DNA of 64,000 bases from Crossaster papposus (lineage: Eukaryota; Echinodermata; Asteroidea; Velatida; Solasteridae). Below the pieces are notes generated by a model. The model was not told where the DNA came from. It made no database searches and saw nothing but the letters and a program-made list of their open reading frames with translations. Position 1 is the first letter of the stretch; the number at the start of each line of letters is the position of its first letter. A program made the position numbers and the translations under genes. Location: contig JBAIAA010000543.1 in the NCBI GenBank assembly GCA_037893245.1, positions 1,178,001 to 1,242,000 of the forward strand, written 5' to 3'. This document shows, one piece after another, positions 23,351 through 37,004 of the stretch.

Positions 23351-25983
23351 CGAGTTATATATATGTAAAGGGAAAGAAGTGTGCATAAGAAATAAACACC
23401 TGATGTCGGAACAAGCCCTCGAGTTAAATATGTAAAGGGAAAGAAGTGTGCATAAGAAATAAACACCTGATGTCGGTACAAGCCCTCGAGTTAAATATGT
23501 AAAGGGAAAGAAGTGTGCATAAGAAATATGTAAAGGGAAAGAAGTGTGCATAAGAAATATGTAAAGGGAAAGAAGTGTGCATAATAAATATGTAAAGGGA
23601 AAGAAGTGTGCATAAGAAATATGTAAAGGGAAAGAAGTGTGCATAAGAAATATGTAAAGGGAAAGAAGTGTGCATAAGAAATATGTAAAGGGAAAGAAGT
23701 GTGCATAAGAAATATGTAAAGGGAAAGAAGTGTGCATAAGAAATAAGTAAAGGGAAAGAAGTGTGCATAAGAAATATGTAAAGGGAAAGAAGTGTGCATA
23801 AGAAATAAACACCTGATGTCGGAACAAGCCCTCGAGTTAAATATGTAAAGGGAAAGAAGTGTGCATAAGAAATATGTAAAGGGAAAGAAGTGTGCATAAG
23901 AAATAAACACCTGATGTCGGAACAAGCCCTCGAGTTAAATATGTAAAGGGAAAGAAGTGTGCATAAGAAATAAACACCTGATGTCGGAACAAGCCCTCGA
24001 GTTAAATATGTAAAGGGAAAGAAGTGTGCATAAGAAATAAACACCTGATGTCGGAACAAGCCCTCGAGTTAAATATGTAAAGGGAAAGAAGTGTGCATAA
24101 GAAATATGTAAAGGGAAAGAAGTGTGCATAAGAAATATGTAAAGGGAAAGAAGTGTGCATAAGAAAGATGTAAAGGGAAAGAAGTGTGCATAAGAAATAT
24201 GTAAAGGGAAAGAAGTGTGCATAAGAAATATGTAAAGGGAAAGAAGTGTGCATAAGAAATATGTAAAGGGAAAGAAGTGTGCATAAGAAATATGTAAAGG
24301 GAAAGAAGTGTGCATAAGAAATATGTAAAGGGAAAGAAGTGTGCATAAGAAATAAACACCTGATGTCGGAACAAGCCCTCGAGTTAAATATGTAAAGGGA
24401 AAGAAGTGTGCATCAGAAATAAACACCTGATGTCGGAACAAGCCCTCGAGTTATAAATATGTAAAGGGAAAGAAGTGTGCATCAGAAATAAACACCTGAT
24501 GTCGGAACAAGCCCTCGAGTTAAATATGTAAAGGGAAAGAAGTGTGCATAAGAAATAAACACCTGATGTCGGAACAAGCCCTCGAGTTAAATATGTAAAG
24601 GGAAAGAAGTGTGCATAAGAAATATGTAAAGGGAAAGAAGTGTGCATCAGAAATAAACACCTGATGTCGGAACAAGCCCTCGAGTTAAATATGTAAAGGG
24701 AAAGAAGTGTGCATAAGAAATAAACACCTGATGTCGGAACAAGCCCTCGAGTTAAATATGTAAAGGGAAAGAAGTGTGCATAAGAAATATGTAAAGGGAA
24801 AGAAGTGTGCATAATAAATATGTAAAGGGAAAGAAGTGTGCATAAGAAATATGTAAAGGGAAAGAAGTGTGCATCAGAAATAAACACCTGATGTCGGAAC
24901 AAGCCCTCGAGTTATATATATGTAAAGGGAAAGAAGTGTGCATAAGAAATAAACACCTGATGTCGGAACAAGCCCTCGAGTTACATATGTAAAGGGAAAG
25001 AAGTGTGCATAAGAAATAAACACCTGATGTCGGAACAAGCCCTCGAGTTAAATATGTAAAGGGAAAGAAGTGTGCATAAGAAATATGTAAAGGGAAAGAA
25101 GTGTGCATAAGAAATATGTAAAGGGAAAGAAGTGTGCATAAGAAATAAACACCTGATGTCGGAACAAGCCCTCGAGTTAAATATGTAAAGGGAAAGAAGT
25201 GTGCATAAGAAATATGTAAAGGGAAAGAAGTGTGCATCAGAAATAAACACCTGATGTCGGAACAAGCCCTCGAGTTAAATATGTAAAGGGAAAGAAGTGT
25301 GCATAAGAAATAAACACCTGATGTCGGAACAAGCCCTCGAGTTAAATATGTAAAGGGAAAGAAGTGTGCATAAGAAATATGTAAAGGGAAAGAAGTGTGC
25401 ATAATAAATATGTAAAGGGAAAGAAGTGTGCATAAGAAATATGTAAAGGGAAAGAAGTGTGCATCAGAAATAAACACCTGATGTCGGAACAAGCCCTCGA
25501 GTTATATATATGTAAAGGGAAAGAAGTGTGCATAAGAAATAAACACCTGATGTCGGAACAAGCCCTCGAGTTAAATATGTAAAGGGAAAGAAGTGTGCAT
25601 AAGAAATAAACACCTGATGTCGGAACAAGCCCTCGAGTTAAATATGTAAAGGGAAAGAAGTGTGCATAAGAAATATGTAAAGGGAAAGAAGTGTGCATAA
25701 GAAATATGTAAAGGGAAAGAAGTGTGCATAAGAAATATGTAAAGGGAAAGAAGTGTGCATAAGAAATATGTAAAGGGAAAGAAGTGTGCATAAGAAATAT
25801 GTAAAGGGAAAGAAGTGTGCATAAGAAATATGTAAAGGGAAAGAAGTGTGCATAAGAAATATGTAAAGGGAAAGAAGTGTGCATAAGAAATATGTAAAGG
25901 GAAAGAAGTGTGCATAAGAAATATGTAAAGGGAAAGAAGTGTGCATAAGAAATAAACACCTGATGTCGGAACAAGCCCTCGAG
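23351..25983. repeat. Mixed block with a 590-bp internal duplication
   Basis: 22.83-23.35 kb recurs at 24.38-24.90 kb (offset 1,557 bp). A CATAATAAATATG landmark at 24811 recurs at 25401, 590 bp on. One A starts AGATG near 24165, a variant otherwise seen only at 47-52 kb. Ten or so S units run at about 25.64-25.95 kb. Confidence 0.7.
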
Positions 25984-28228
25984 TTAAATATGTAAAGGGA
26001 AAGAAGTGTGCATAAGAAATAAACACCTGATGTCGGAACAAGCCCTCGAGTTAAATATGTAAAGGGAAAGAAGTATGCATAAGAAATATGTAAAGGGAAA
26101 GAAGTGTGCATAAGAAATATGTAAAGGGAAAGAAGTGTGCATAAGAAATATGTAAAGGGAAAGAAGTGTGCATAAGAAATAAACACCTGATGTCGGAACA
26201 AGCCCTCGAGTTAAATATGTAAAGGGATAGAAGTGTGCATAAGAAATATGTAAAGGGAAAGAAGTGTGCATAAGAAATATGTAAAGGGAAAGAAGTGTGC
26301 ATAAGAAATATGTAAAGGGAAAGAAGTGTGCATAAGAAATATGTAAAGGGAAAGAAGTGTGCATAAGAAATATGTAAAGGGAAAGAAGTGTGCATAAGAA
26401 ATATGTAAAGGGAAAGAAGTGTGCATAAGAAATAAACACCTGATGTCGGAACAAGCCCTCGAGTTAAATATGTAAAGGGAAAGAAGTATGCATAAGAAAT
26501 AGACACCTGATGTCGGAACAAGCCCTCGAGTTAAATATGTAAAGGGAAAGAAGTGTGCATAAGAAATATGTAAAGGGAAAGAAGTGTGCATACGAAATAT
26601 GTAAAGGAAAAGAAGTGTGCATAAGAAATAAACACCTGATGTCGGAACAAGCCCTCGAGTTAAATATGTAAAGGGAAAGAAGTGTGCATAAGAAATATGT
26701 AAAGGGAAAGAAGTGTGCATAAGAAATATGTAAAGGGAAAGAAGTGTGCATAAGAAATATGTAAAGGGAAAGAAGTGTGCATAAGAAATATGTAAAGGGA
26801 AAGAAGTGTGCATAATAAATAAACACCTGATGTCGGAACAAGCCCTCGAGTTAAATATGTAAAGGGAAAGAAGTGTGCATAAGAAATATGTAAAGGGAAA
26901 GAAGTGTGCATAAGAAATATGTAAAGGGAAAGAAGTGTGCATAAGAAATAAACACCTGATGTCGGAACAAGCCCTCGAGTTAAATATGTAAAGGGAAAGA
27001 AGTATGCATAAGAAATAGACACCTGATGTCGGAACAAGCCCTCGAGTTAAATATGTAAAGGGAAAGAAGTGTGCATAAGAAATATGTAAAGGGAAAGAAG
27101 TGTGCATAAGAAATAAACACCTGATGTCGGAACAAGCCCTCGAGTTAAATATGTAAAGGGAAAGAAGTGTGCATAAGAAATAAACACCTGATGTCGGAAC
27201 AAGCCCTCGAGTTAAATATGTAAAGGGAAAGAAGTGTGCATAAGAAATAAACACCTGATGTCGGAACAGGCCCTCGAGTTATATATATGTAAAGGGAAAG
27301 AAGTGTGCATCAGAAATAAACACCTGATGTCGGAACAAGCCCTCGAGTTATATATATGTAAAGGGAAAGAAGTGTGCATAAGAAATAAACACCTGATGTC
27401 GGAACAAGCCCTCGAGTTAAATATGTAAAGGGAAAGAAGTGTGCATAAGAAATATGTAAAGGGAAAGAAGTGTGCATAAGAAATAAACACCTGATGTCGG
27501 AACAAGCCCTCGAGTTAAATATGTAAAGGGAAAGAAGTGTGCATAAGAAATAAACACCTGATGTCGGAACAAGCCCTCGAGTTAAATATGTAAAGGGAAA
27601 GAAGTGTGCATAAGAAATAAACACCTGATGTCGGAACAGGCCCTCGAGTTATATATATGTAAAGGGAAAGAAGTGTGCATCAGAAATAAACACCTGATGT
27701 CGGAACAAGCCCTCGAGTTATATATATGTAAAAGGAAAGAAGTGTGCATAAGAAATAAACACCTGATGTCGGAACAAGCCCTCGAGTTAAATATGTAAAG
27801 GGAAAGAAGTGTGCATAAGAAATAAACACCTGATGTCGGAACAAGCCCTCGAGTTAAATATGTAAAGGGAAAGAAGTGTGCATAAGAAATATGTAAAGGG
27901 AAAGAAGTGTGCATAAGAAATAAACACCTGATGTCGGAACAAGCCCTCGAGTTAAATATGTAAAGGGAAAGAAGTGTGCATAAGAAATAAACACCTGATG
28001 TCGGAACAAGCCCTCGAGTTAAATATGTAAAGGGAAAGAAGTGTGCATAAGAAATATGTAAAGGGAAAGAAGTGTGCATAAGAAATAAACACCTGATGTC
28101 GAAACAAGCCCTCGAGTTAAATATGTAAAGGGAAAGAAGTGTGCATAAGAAATATGTAAAGGGAAAGAAGTGTGCATAAGAAATAAACACCTGATGTCAG
28201 AACAAGCCCTCGAGTTAAATATGTAAAG
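25984..28228. repeat. 2.25-kb block, copy 2 of 19.6-21.85 kb
   Basis: Unit order follows copy 1 at a fixed 6,378-bp offset throughout. Private differences include CATACG near 26590, AAAAGGAAAG near 27730 and GTCGAAAC near 28099. The fixed offset means no net gain or loss of units since duplication. Confidence 0.8.
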
Positions 28229-28737
28229 GGAAAGAAGTGTGCATAAGAAATAAACACCTGATGTCGGAACAAGCCCTCGAGTTAAATATGTAAAGGGAAA
28301 GAAGTGTGCATAAGAAATATGTAAAGGGAAAGAAGTGTGCATAAGAAATATGTAAAGGAAAAGAAGTGTGCATACGAAATATGTAAAGGGAAAGAAGTGT
28401 GCATAAGAAATAAACACCTGATGTCGGAACAAGCCCTCGAGTTATATATATGTAAAGGGAAAGAAGTGTGCATAAGAAATAAACACCTGATGTCGGAACA
28501 AGCCCTCGAGTTAAATATGTAAAGGGAAAGAAGTGTGCATAAGAAATAAACACCTGATGTCGGAACAAGCCCTCGAGTTAAATATGTAAAGGGAAAGGAG
28601 TATGCATAAGAAATATGTAAAGGGAAAGAAGTGTGCATAAGAAATATGTAAAGGGAAAGAAGTGTGCATAAGAAATATGTAAAGGGAAAGAAGTGTGCAT
28701 AAGAAATAAACACCTGATGTCGGAACAAGCCCTCGAG
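28229..28737. repeat. Short transition with the GGAGTATGC landmark
   Basis: It contains the third copy of the rare GAAAGGAGTATGC unit (28593), flanked by the same unit order as at 11.5 and 12.2 kb. A CATACG unit lies near 28373. This stretch links the left half of the array to the 2.2-kb repeat train. Confidence 0.75.
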
Positions 28738-30955
28738 TTAAATATGTAAAGGGAAAGAAGTGTGCATAAGAAATAAACACCTGATGTCGGAACAAGCCCT
28801 CGAGTTAAATATGTAAAGGGAAAGAAGTGTGCATAAGAAATATGTAAAGGGAAAGAAGTGTGCATAAGAAATATGTAAAGGGAAAGAAGTGTGCATAAGA
28901 AATAAACACCTGATGTCGGAACAAGCCCTCGAGTTAAATATGTAAAGGGAAAGAAGTGTGCATAAGAAATATGTAAAGGGAAAGAAGTGTGCATAAGAAA
29001 TATGTAAAGGGAAAGAAGTGTGCATAAGAAATATGTAAAGGGAAAGAAGTGTGCATCAGAAATAAACACCTGATGTCGGAACAAACCCTCGAGTTATATA
29101 TATGTAAAGGGACAGAAGTGTGCAAAAGAAATAAACACCTGATGTCGGAACAAGCCCTCGAGTTAAATATGTAAAGGGAAAGAAGTGTGCATAAGAAATA
29201 TGTAAAGGGAAAGAAGTGTGCATAAGAAATATGTAAAGGGAAAGAAGTGTGCATAAGAAATATGTAAAGGGAAAGAAGTGTGCATAAGAAATATGTAAAG
29301 GGAAAGAAGTGTGCATCAGAAATAAACACCTGATGTCGGAACAAGCCCTCGAGTTATATATATGTAAAGGGAAAGAAGTGTGCATAAGAAATAAACACCT
29401 GATGTCGGAACAAGCCCTCGAGTTAAATATGTAAAGGGAAAGAAGTGTGCATAAGAAATAAACACCTGATGTCGGAACAAGCCCTCGAGTTAAATATGTA
29501 AAGGGAAAGAAGTGTGCATAAGAAATATGTAAAGGGAAAGAAGTGTGCATAAGAAATATGTAAAGGGAAAGAAGTGTGCATAAGAAATATGTAAAGGGAA
29601 AGAAGTGTGCATAAGAAATATGTAAAGGGAAAGAAGTGTGCATAAGAAATATGTAAAGGGAAAGAAGTGTGCATCAGAAATAAACACCTGATGTCGGAAC
29701 AAGCCCTCGAGTTATATATATGTAAAGGGAAAGAAGTGTGCATAAGAAATAAACACCTGATGTCGGAACAAGCCCTCGAGTTAAATATGTAAAGGGAAAG
29801 AAGTGTGCATAAGAAATAAACCCCTGATGTCGGAACAAGCCCTCGAGTTAAAAAAAAAGGGAAAGAAGTGTGCATAAGAAATATGTAAAGGGAAAGAAGT
29901 GTGCATAAGAAATAAACACCTGATGTCGGAACAAGCCCTCGAGTTAAATATGTAAAGGGAAAGAAGTGTGCATAAGAAATATGTAAAGGGAAAGAAGTGT
30001 GCATAAGAAATATGTAAAGGGAAAGAAGTGTGCATAAGAAATATGTAAAGGGAAAGAAGTGTGCATCAGAAATAAACACCTGATGTCGGAACAAGCCCTC
30101 GAGTTAAATATGTAAAGGGAAAGAAGTGTGCATAAGAAATATGTAAAGGGAAAGAAGTGTGCATAAGAAATATGTAAAGGGAAAGAAGTGTGCATAAGAA
30201 ATATGTAAAGGGAAAGAAGTGTGCATAAGAAATATGTAAAGGGAAAGAAGTGTGCATAAGAAATATGTAAAGGAAAAGAAGTGTGCATAAGAAATATGTA
30301 AAGGGAAAGAAGTGTGCATAAGAAATATGTAAAGGGAAAGAAGTGTGCATAAGAAATATGTAAAGGGAAAGAAGTGTGCATAAGAAATATGTAAAGGGAA
30401 AGAAGTGTGCATAAGAAATATGTAAAGGGAAAGAAGTGTGCATAAGAAATATGTAAAGGGAAAGAAGTGTGCATAAGAAATATGTAAAGGGAAAGAAGTG
30501 TGCATAAGAAAAATGTAAAGGGAAAGATGTGTACATAAGAAATAAACACCTGATGTCGGAACAAGCCCTCGAGTTAAATATGTAAAGGGAAAGAAGTGTG
30601 CATAAGAAATATGTAAAGGGAAAGAAGTGTGCATAAGAAATATGTAAAGGGAAAGAAGTGTGCATAAGAAATATGTAAAGGGAAAGAAGTGTGCATAAGA
30701 AATAAACACCTGATGTCGGAACAAGCCCTCGAGTTAAATATGTAAAGGGAAAGAAGTGTGCATAAGAAATATGTAAAGGGAAAGAAGTGTGCATAAGAAA
30801 TATGTAAAGGGAAAGAAGTGTGCATAATAAATATGTAAAGGGAAAGAAGTGTGCATAAGAAATATGTAAAGGGAAAGAAGTGTGCATATGAAATATGTAA
30901 AGGGAAAGAAGTGTGCATCAGAAATAAACACCTGATGTCGGAACAAGCCCTCGAG
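28738..30955. repeat. 2.2-kb higher-order repeat, copy 1 of 7
   Basis: Landmarks: ACAAACCCTC B (about 29081), GTGCAAAAG (29122), GGGACAGAAG, AAACCCCTGATG followed by a nine-A tract (29850-29858), and a divergent A unit starting AAATGTAAAG with GATGTGTACAT (30511). At the nine-A tract the end of B and start of A are fused, with a net loss of 2 bp. Fourteen S units fill 30108-30541. Confidence 0.85.
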
Positions 30956-33173
30956 TTAAATATGTAAAGGGAAAGAAGTGTGCATAAGAAATAAACACCT
31001 GATGTCGGAACAAGCCCTCGAGTTAAATATGTAAAGGGAAAGAAGTGTGCATAAGAAATATGTAAAGGGAAAGAAGTGTGCATAAGAAATATGTAAAGGG
31101 AAAGAAGTGTGCATAAGAAATAAACACCTGATGTCGGAACAAGCCCTCGAGTTAAATATGTAAAGGGAAAGAAGTGTGCATAAGAAATATGTAAAGGGAA
31201 AGAAGTGTGCATAAGAAATATGTAAAGGGAAAGAAGTGTGCATAAGAAATATGTAAAGGGAAAGAAGTGTGCATCAGAAATAAACACCTGATGTCGGAAC
31301 AAACCCTCGAGTTATATATATGTAAAGGGACAGAAGTGTGCAAAAGAAATAAACACCTGATGTCGGAACAAGCCCTCGAGTTAAATATGTAAAGGGAAAG
31401 AAGTGTGCATAAGAAATATGTAAAGGGAAAGAAGTGTGCATAAGAAATATGTAAAGGGAAAGAAGTGTGCATAAGAAATATGTAAAGGGAAAGAAGTGTG
31501 CATAAGAAATATGTAAAGGGAAAGAAGTGTGCATCAGAAATAAACACCTGATGTCGGAACAAGCCCTCGAGTTATATATATGTAAAGGGAAAGAAGTGTG
31601 CATAAGAAATAAACACCTGATGTCGGAACAAGCCCTCGAGTTAAATATGTAAAGGGAAAGAAGTGTGCATAAGAAATAAACACCTGATGTCGGAACAAGC
31701 CCTCGAGTTAAATATGTAAAGGGAAAGAAGTGTGCATAAGAAATATGTAAAGGGAAAGAAGTGTGCATAAGAAATATGTAAAGGGAAAGAAGTGTGCATA
31801 AGAAATATGTAAAGGGAAAGAAGTGTGCATAAGAAATATGTAAAGGGAAAGAAGTGTGCATAAGAAATATGTAAAGGGAAAGAAGTGTGCATCAGAAATA
31901 AACACCTGATGTCGGAACAAGCCCTCGAGTTATATATATGTAAAGGGAAAGAAGTGTGCATAAGAAATAAACACCTGATGTCGGAACAAGCCCTCGAGTT
32001 AAATATGTAAAGGGAAAGAAGTGTGCATAAGAAATAAACCCCTGATGTCGGAACAAGCCCTCGAGTTAAAAAAAAAGGGAAAGAAGTGTGCATAAGAAAT
32101 ATGTAAAGGGAAAGAAGTGTGCATAAGAAATAAACACCTGATGTCGGAACAAGCCCTCGAGTTAAATATGTAAAGGGAAAGAAGTGTGCATAAGAAATAT
32201 GTAAAGGGAAAGAAGTGTGCATAAGAAATATGTAAAGGGAAAGAAGTGTGCATAAGAAATATGTAAAGGGAAAGAAGTGTGCATCAGAAATAAACACCTG
32301 ATGTCGGAACAAGCCCTCGAGTTAAATATGTAAAGGGAAAGAAGTGTGCATAAGAAATATGTAAAGGGAAAGAAGTGTGCATAAGAAATATGTAAAGGGA
32401 AAGAAGTGTGCATAAGAAATATGTAAAGGGAAAGAAGTGTGCATAAGAAATATGTAAAGGGAAAGAAGTGTGCATAAGAAATATGTAAAGGAAAAGAAGT
32501 GTGCATAAGAAATATGTAAAGGGAAAGAAGTGTGCATAAGAAATATGTAAAGGGAAAGAAGTGTGCATAAGAAATATGTAAAGGGAAAGAAGTGTGCATA
32601 AGAAATATGTAAAGGGAAAGAAGTGTGCATAAGAAATATGTAAAGGGAAAGAAGTGTGCATAAGAAATATGTAAAGGGAAAGAAGTGTGCATAAGAAATA
32701 TGTAAAGGGAAAGAAGTGTGCATAAGAAAAATGTAAAGGGAAAGATGTGTACATAAGAAATAAACACCTGATGTCGGAACAAGCCCTCGAGTTAAATATG
32801 TAAAGGGAAAGAAGTGTGCATAAGAAATATGTAAAGGGAAAGAAGTGTGCATAAGAAATATGTAAAGGGAAAGAAGTGTGCATAAGAAATATGTAAAGGG
32901 AAAGAAGTGTGCATAAGAAATAAACACCTGATGTCGGAACAAGCCCTCGAGTTAAATATGTAAAGGGAAAGAAGTGTGCATAAGAAATATGTAAAGGGAA
33001 AGAAGTGTGCATAAGAAATATGTAAAGGGAAAGAAGTGTGCATAATAAATATGTAAAGGGAAAGAAGTGTGCATAAGAAATATGTAAAGGGAAAGAAGTG
33101 TGCATATGAAATATGTAAAGGGAAAGAAGTGTGCATCAGAAATAAACACCTGATGTCGGAACAAGCCCTTGAG
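30956..33173. repeat. 2.2-kb higher-order repeat, copy 2 of 7
   Basis: All landmarks of copy 1 recur at exactly +2,218 bp, including the nine-A tract at 32068-32076 and the GATGTGTACAT unit at 32729. One whole L unit present near 30.72 kb in copy 1 has the same position here. Near its end one B reads CCCTTGAG (33169), a private change at a CpG. Confidence 0.85.
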
Positions 33174-34916
33174 TTAAATATGTAAAGGGAAAGAAGTGTG
33201 CATAAGAAATAAACACCTGATGTCGGAACAAGCCCTCGAGTTAAATATGTAAAGGGAAAGAAGTGTGCATAAGAAATATGTAAAGGGAAAGAAGTGTGCA
33301 TAAGAAATATGTAAAGGGAAAGAAGTGTGCATAAGAAATATGTAAAGGGAAAGAAGTGTGCATCAGAAATAAACACCTGATGTCGGAACAAGCCCTCGAG
33401 TTATATATATGTAAAGGGAAAGAAGTGTGCATAAGAAATAAACACCTGATGTCGGAACAAGCCCTCGAGTTAAATATGTAAAGGGAAAGAAGTGTGCATA
33501 AGAAATATGTAAAGGGAAAGAAGTGTGCATAAGAAATATGTAAAGGGAAAGAAGTGTGCATCAGAAATAAACACCTGATGTCGGAACAAGCCCTCGAGTT
33601 ATATATATGTAAAGGGAAAGAAGTGTGCATAAGAAATAAACACCTGATGTCGGAACAAGCCCTCGAGTTAAATATGTAAAGGGAAAGAAGTGTGCATAAG
33701 AAATAAACACCTGATGTCGGAACAAGCCCTCGAGTTAAATATGTAAAGGGAAAGAAGTGTGCATAAGAAATATGTAAAGGGAAAGAAGTGTGCATAAGAA
33801 ATATGTAAAGGGAAAGAAGTGTGCATAAGAAATATGTAAAGGGAAAGAAGTGTGCATAAGAAATATGTAAAGGGAAAGAAGTGTGCATAAGAAATATGTA
33901 AAGGGAAAGAAGTGTGCATCAGAAATAAACACCTGATGTCGGAACAAACCCTCGAGTTATATATATGTAAAGGGAAAGAAGTGTGCATAAGAAATAAACA
34001 CCTGATGTCGGAACAAGCCCTCGAGTTAAATATGTAAAGGGAAAGAAGTGTGCATAAGAAATAAACCCCTTATGTCGGAACAAGCCCTCGAGTTAAAAAA
34101 AAAGGGAAAGAAGTGTGCATAAGAAATATGTAAAGGGAAAGAAGTGTGCATAAGAAATAAACACCTGATGTCGGAACAAGCCCTCGAGTTAAATATGTAA
34201 AGGGAAAGAAGTGTGCATAAGAAATATGTAAAGGGAAAGAAGTGTGCATAAGAAATATGTAAAGGGAAAGAAGTGTGCATAAGAAATATGTAAAGGGAAA
34301 GAAGTGTGCATAAGAAATATGTAAAGGGAAAGAAGTGTGCATAAGAAATATGTAAAGGGAAAGAAGTGTGCATAAGAAATATGTAAAGGGAAAGAAGTGT
34401 GCATAAGAAATATGTAAAGGGAAAGAAGTGTGCATAAGAAATATGTAAAGGGAAAGAAGTGTGCATAAGAAAAATGTAAAGGGAAAGATGTGTACATAAG
34501 AAATAAACACCTGATGTCGGAACAAGCCCTCGAGTTAAATATGTAAAGGGAAAGAAGTGTGCATAAGAAATATGTAAAGGGAAAGAAGTGTGCATAAGAA
34601 ATATGTAAAGGGAAAGAAGTGTGCATAAGAAATATGTAAAGGGAAAGAAGTGTGCATAAGAAAAAAACACCTGATGTCGGAACAAGCCCTCGAGTTAAAT
34701 ATGTAAAGGGAAAGAAGTGTGCATAAGAAATATGTAAAGGGAAAGAAGTGTGCATAAGAAATATGTAAAGGGAAAGAAGTGTGCATAATAAATATGTAAA
34801 GGGAAAGAAGTGTGCATAAGAAATATGTAAAGGGAAAGAAGTGTGCATATGAAATATGTAAAGGGAAAGAAGTGTGCATCAGAAATAAACACCTGATGTC
34901 GGAACAAGCCCTCGAG
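33174..34916. repeat. Higher-order repeat, copy 3 of 7 (shortened)
   Basis: It is 1,743 bp long, shortened relative to copies 1 and 2. It has the nine-A tract (34095-34103), but the B before it reads CCCCTTATG rather than CCCCTGATG. The GATGTGTACAT unit is at 34472. ACAAACCCTC occurs near 33944. One B starts AAAAAACACC near 34661. Confidence 0.8.
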
Positions 34917-37004
34917 TTAAATATGTAAAGGGAAAGAAGTGTGCATAAGAAATAAACACCTGATGTCGGAACAAGCCCTCGAGTTAAATATGTAAAGGGA
35001 AAGAAGTGTGCATAAGAAATATGTAAAGGGAAAGAAGTGTGCATAAGAAATATGTAAAGGGAAAGAAGTGTGCATAAGAAATATGTAAAGGGAAAGAAGT
35101 GTGCATCAGAAATAAACACCTGATGTCGGAACAAGCCCTCGAGTTATATATATGTAAAGGGAAAGAAGTGTGCATAAGAAATAAACACCTGATGTCGGAA
35201 CAAGCCCTCGAGTTAAATATGTAAAGGGAAAGAAGTGTGCATAAGAAATATGTAAAGGGAAAGAAGTGTGCATAAGAAATATGTAAAGGGAAAGAAGTGT
35301 GCATCAGAAATAAACACCTGATGTCGGAACAAGCCCTCGAGTTATATATATGTAAAGGGAAAGAAGTGTGCATAAGAAATAAACACCTGATGTCGGAACA
35401 AGCCCTCGAGTTAAATATGTAAAGGGAAAGAAGTGTGCATAAGAAATAAACACCTGATGTCGGAACAAGCCCTCGAGTTAAATATGTAAAGGGAAAGAAG
35501 TGTGCATAAGAAATATGTAAAGGGAAAGAAGTGTGCATAAGAAATATGTAAAGGGAAAGAAGTGTGCATAAGAAATATGTAAAGGGAAAGAAGTGTGCAT
35601 AAGAAATATGTAAAGGGAAAGAAGTGTGCATAAGAAATATGTAAAGGGAAAGAAGTGTGCATCAGAAATAAACACCTGATGTCGGAACAAGCCCTCGAGT
35701 TATATATATGTAAAGGGAAAGAAGTGTGCATAAGAAATAAACACCTGATGTCGGAACAAGCCCTCGAGTTAAATATGTAAAGGGAAAGAAGTGTGCATAA
35801 GAAATAAACCCCTTATGTCGGAACAAGCCCTCGAGTTAAAAAAAAAGGGAAAGAAGTGTGCATAAGAAATATGTAAAGGGAAAGAAGTGTGCATAAGAAA
35901 TAAACACCTGATGTCGGAACAAGCCCTCGAGTTAAATATGTAAAGGGAAAGAAGTGTGCATAAGAAATATGTAAAGGGAAAGAAGTGTGCATAAGAAATA
36001 TGTAAAGGGAAAGAAGTGTGCATAAGAAATATGTAAAGGGAAAGAAGTGTGCATCAGAATTAAACACCTGATGTCGGATCAAGCCCTCGAGTTAAATATG
36101 TAAAGGGAAAGAAGTGTGCATAAGAAATATGTAAAGGGAAAGAAGTGTGCATAAGAAATATGTAAAGGGAAAGAAGTGTGCATAAGAAATATGTAAAGGG
36201 AAAGAAGTGTGCATAAGAAATATGTAAAGGGAAAGAAGTGTGCATAAGAAATATGTAAAGGAAAAGAAGTGTGCATAAGAAATATGTAAAGGGAAAGAAG
36301 TGTGCATAAGAAATATGTAAAGGGAAAGAAGTGTGCATAAGAAATATGTAAAGGGAAAGAAGTGTGCATAAGAAATATGTAAAGGGAAGAAGTGTGCATA
36401 AGAAATATGTAAAGGGAAAGAAGTGTGCATAAGAAATATGTAAAGGGAAAGAAGTGTGCATAAGAAATATGTAAAGGGAAAGAAGTGTGCATAAGAAATA
36501 TGTAAAGGGAAAGAAGTGTGCATAAGAAATATGTAAAGGGAAAGAAGTGTGCATAAGAAAAATGTAAAGGGAAAGATATGTACATAATAAATAAACACCT
36601 GATGTCGGAACAAGCCCTCGAGTTAAATATGTAAAGGGAAAGAAGTGTGCATAAGAAATATGTAAAGGGAAAGAAGTGTGCATAAGAAATATGTAAAGGG
36701 AAAGAAGTGTGCATAAGAAATATGTAAAGGGAAAGAAGTGTGCATAAGAAATAAACACCTGATGTCGGAACAAGCCCTCGAGTTAAATATGTAAAGGGAA
36801 AGAAGTGTGCATAAGAAATATGTAAAGGGAAAGAAGTGTGCATAATAAATATGTAAAGGGAAAGAAGTGTGCATAATAAATATGTAAAGGGAAAGAAGTG
36901 TGCATAAGAAATATGTAAAGGGAAAGAAGTGTGCATAAGAAATATGTAAAGGGAAAGAAGTGTGCATCAGAAATAAACACCTGATGTCGGAACAAGCCCT
37001 CGAG
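34917..37004. repeat. Higher-order repeat, copy 4 of 7
   Basis: It shares CCCCTTATG and the nine-A tract (35838-35846) with copy 3, exactly 1,743 bp apart. Private changes are CAGAATTAAAC and GTCGGATCAAG near 36057-36079, a one-base-short A unit at 36375-36404, and GATATGTACATAAT in the divergent unit at 36560. Confidence 0.8.
36375..36404. repeat. Unit A with a single-base deletion (30 bp)
   Basis: GGGAAAGAAG is shortened to GGGAAGAAG, giving 30 bp between unit starts. It is the only clear 1-bp indel I noticed inside an A unit in 64 kb, although runs elsewhere keep exact multiples of 31. Confidence 0.85.
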
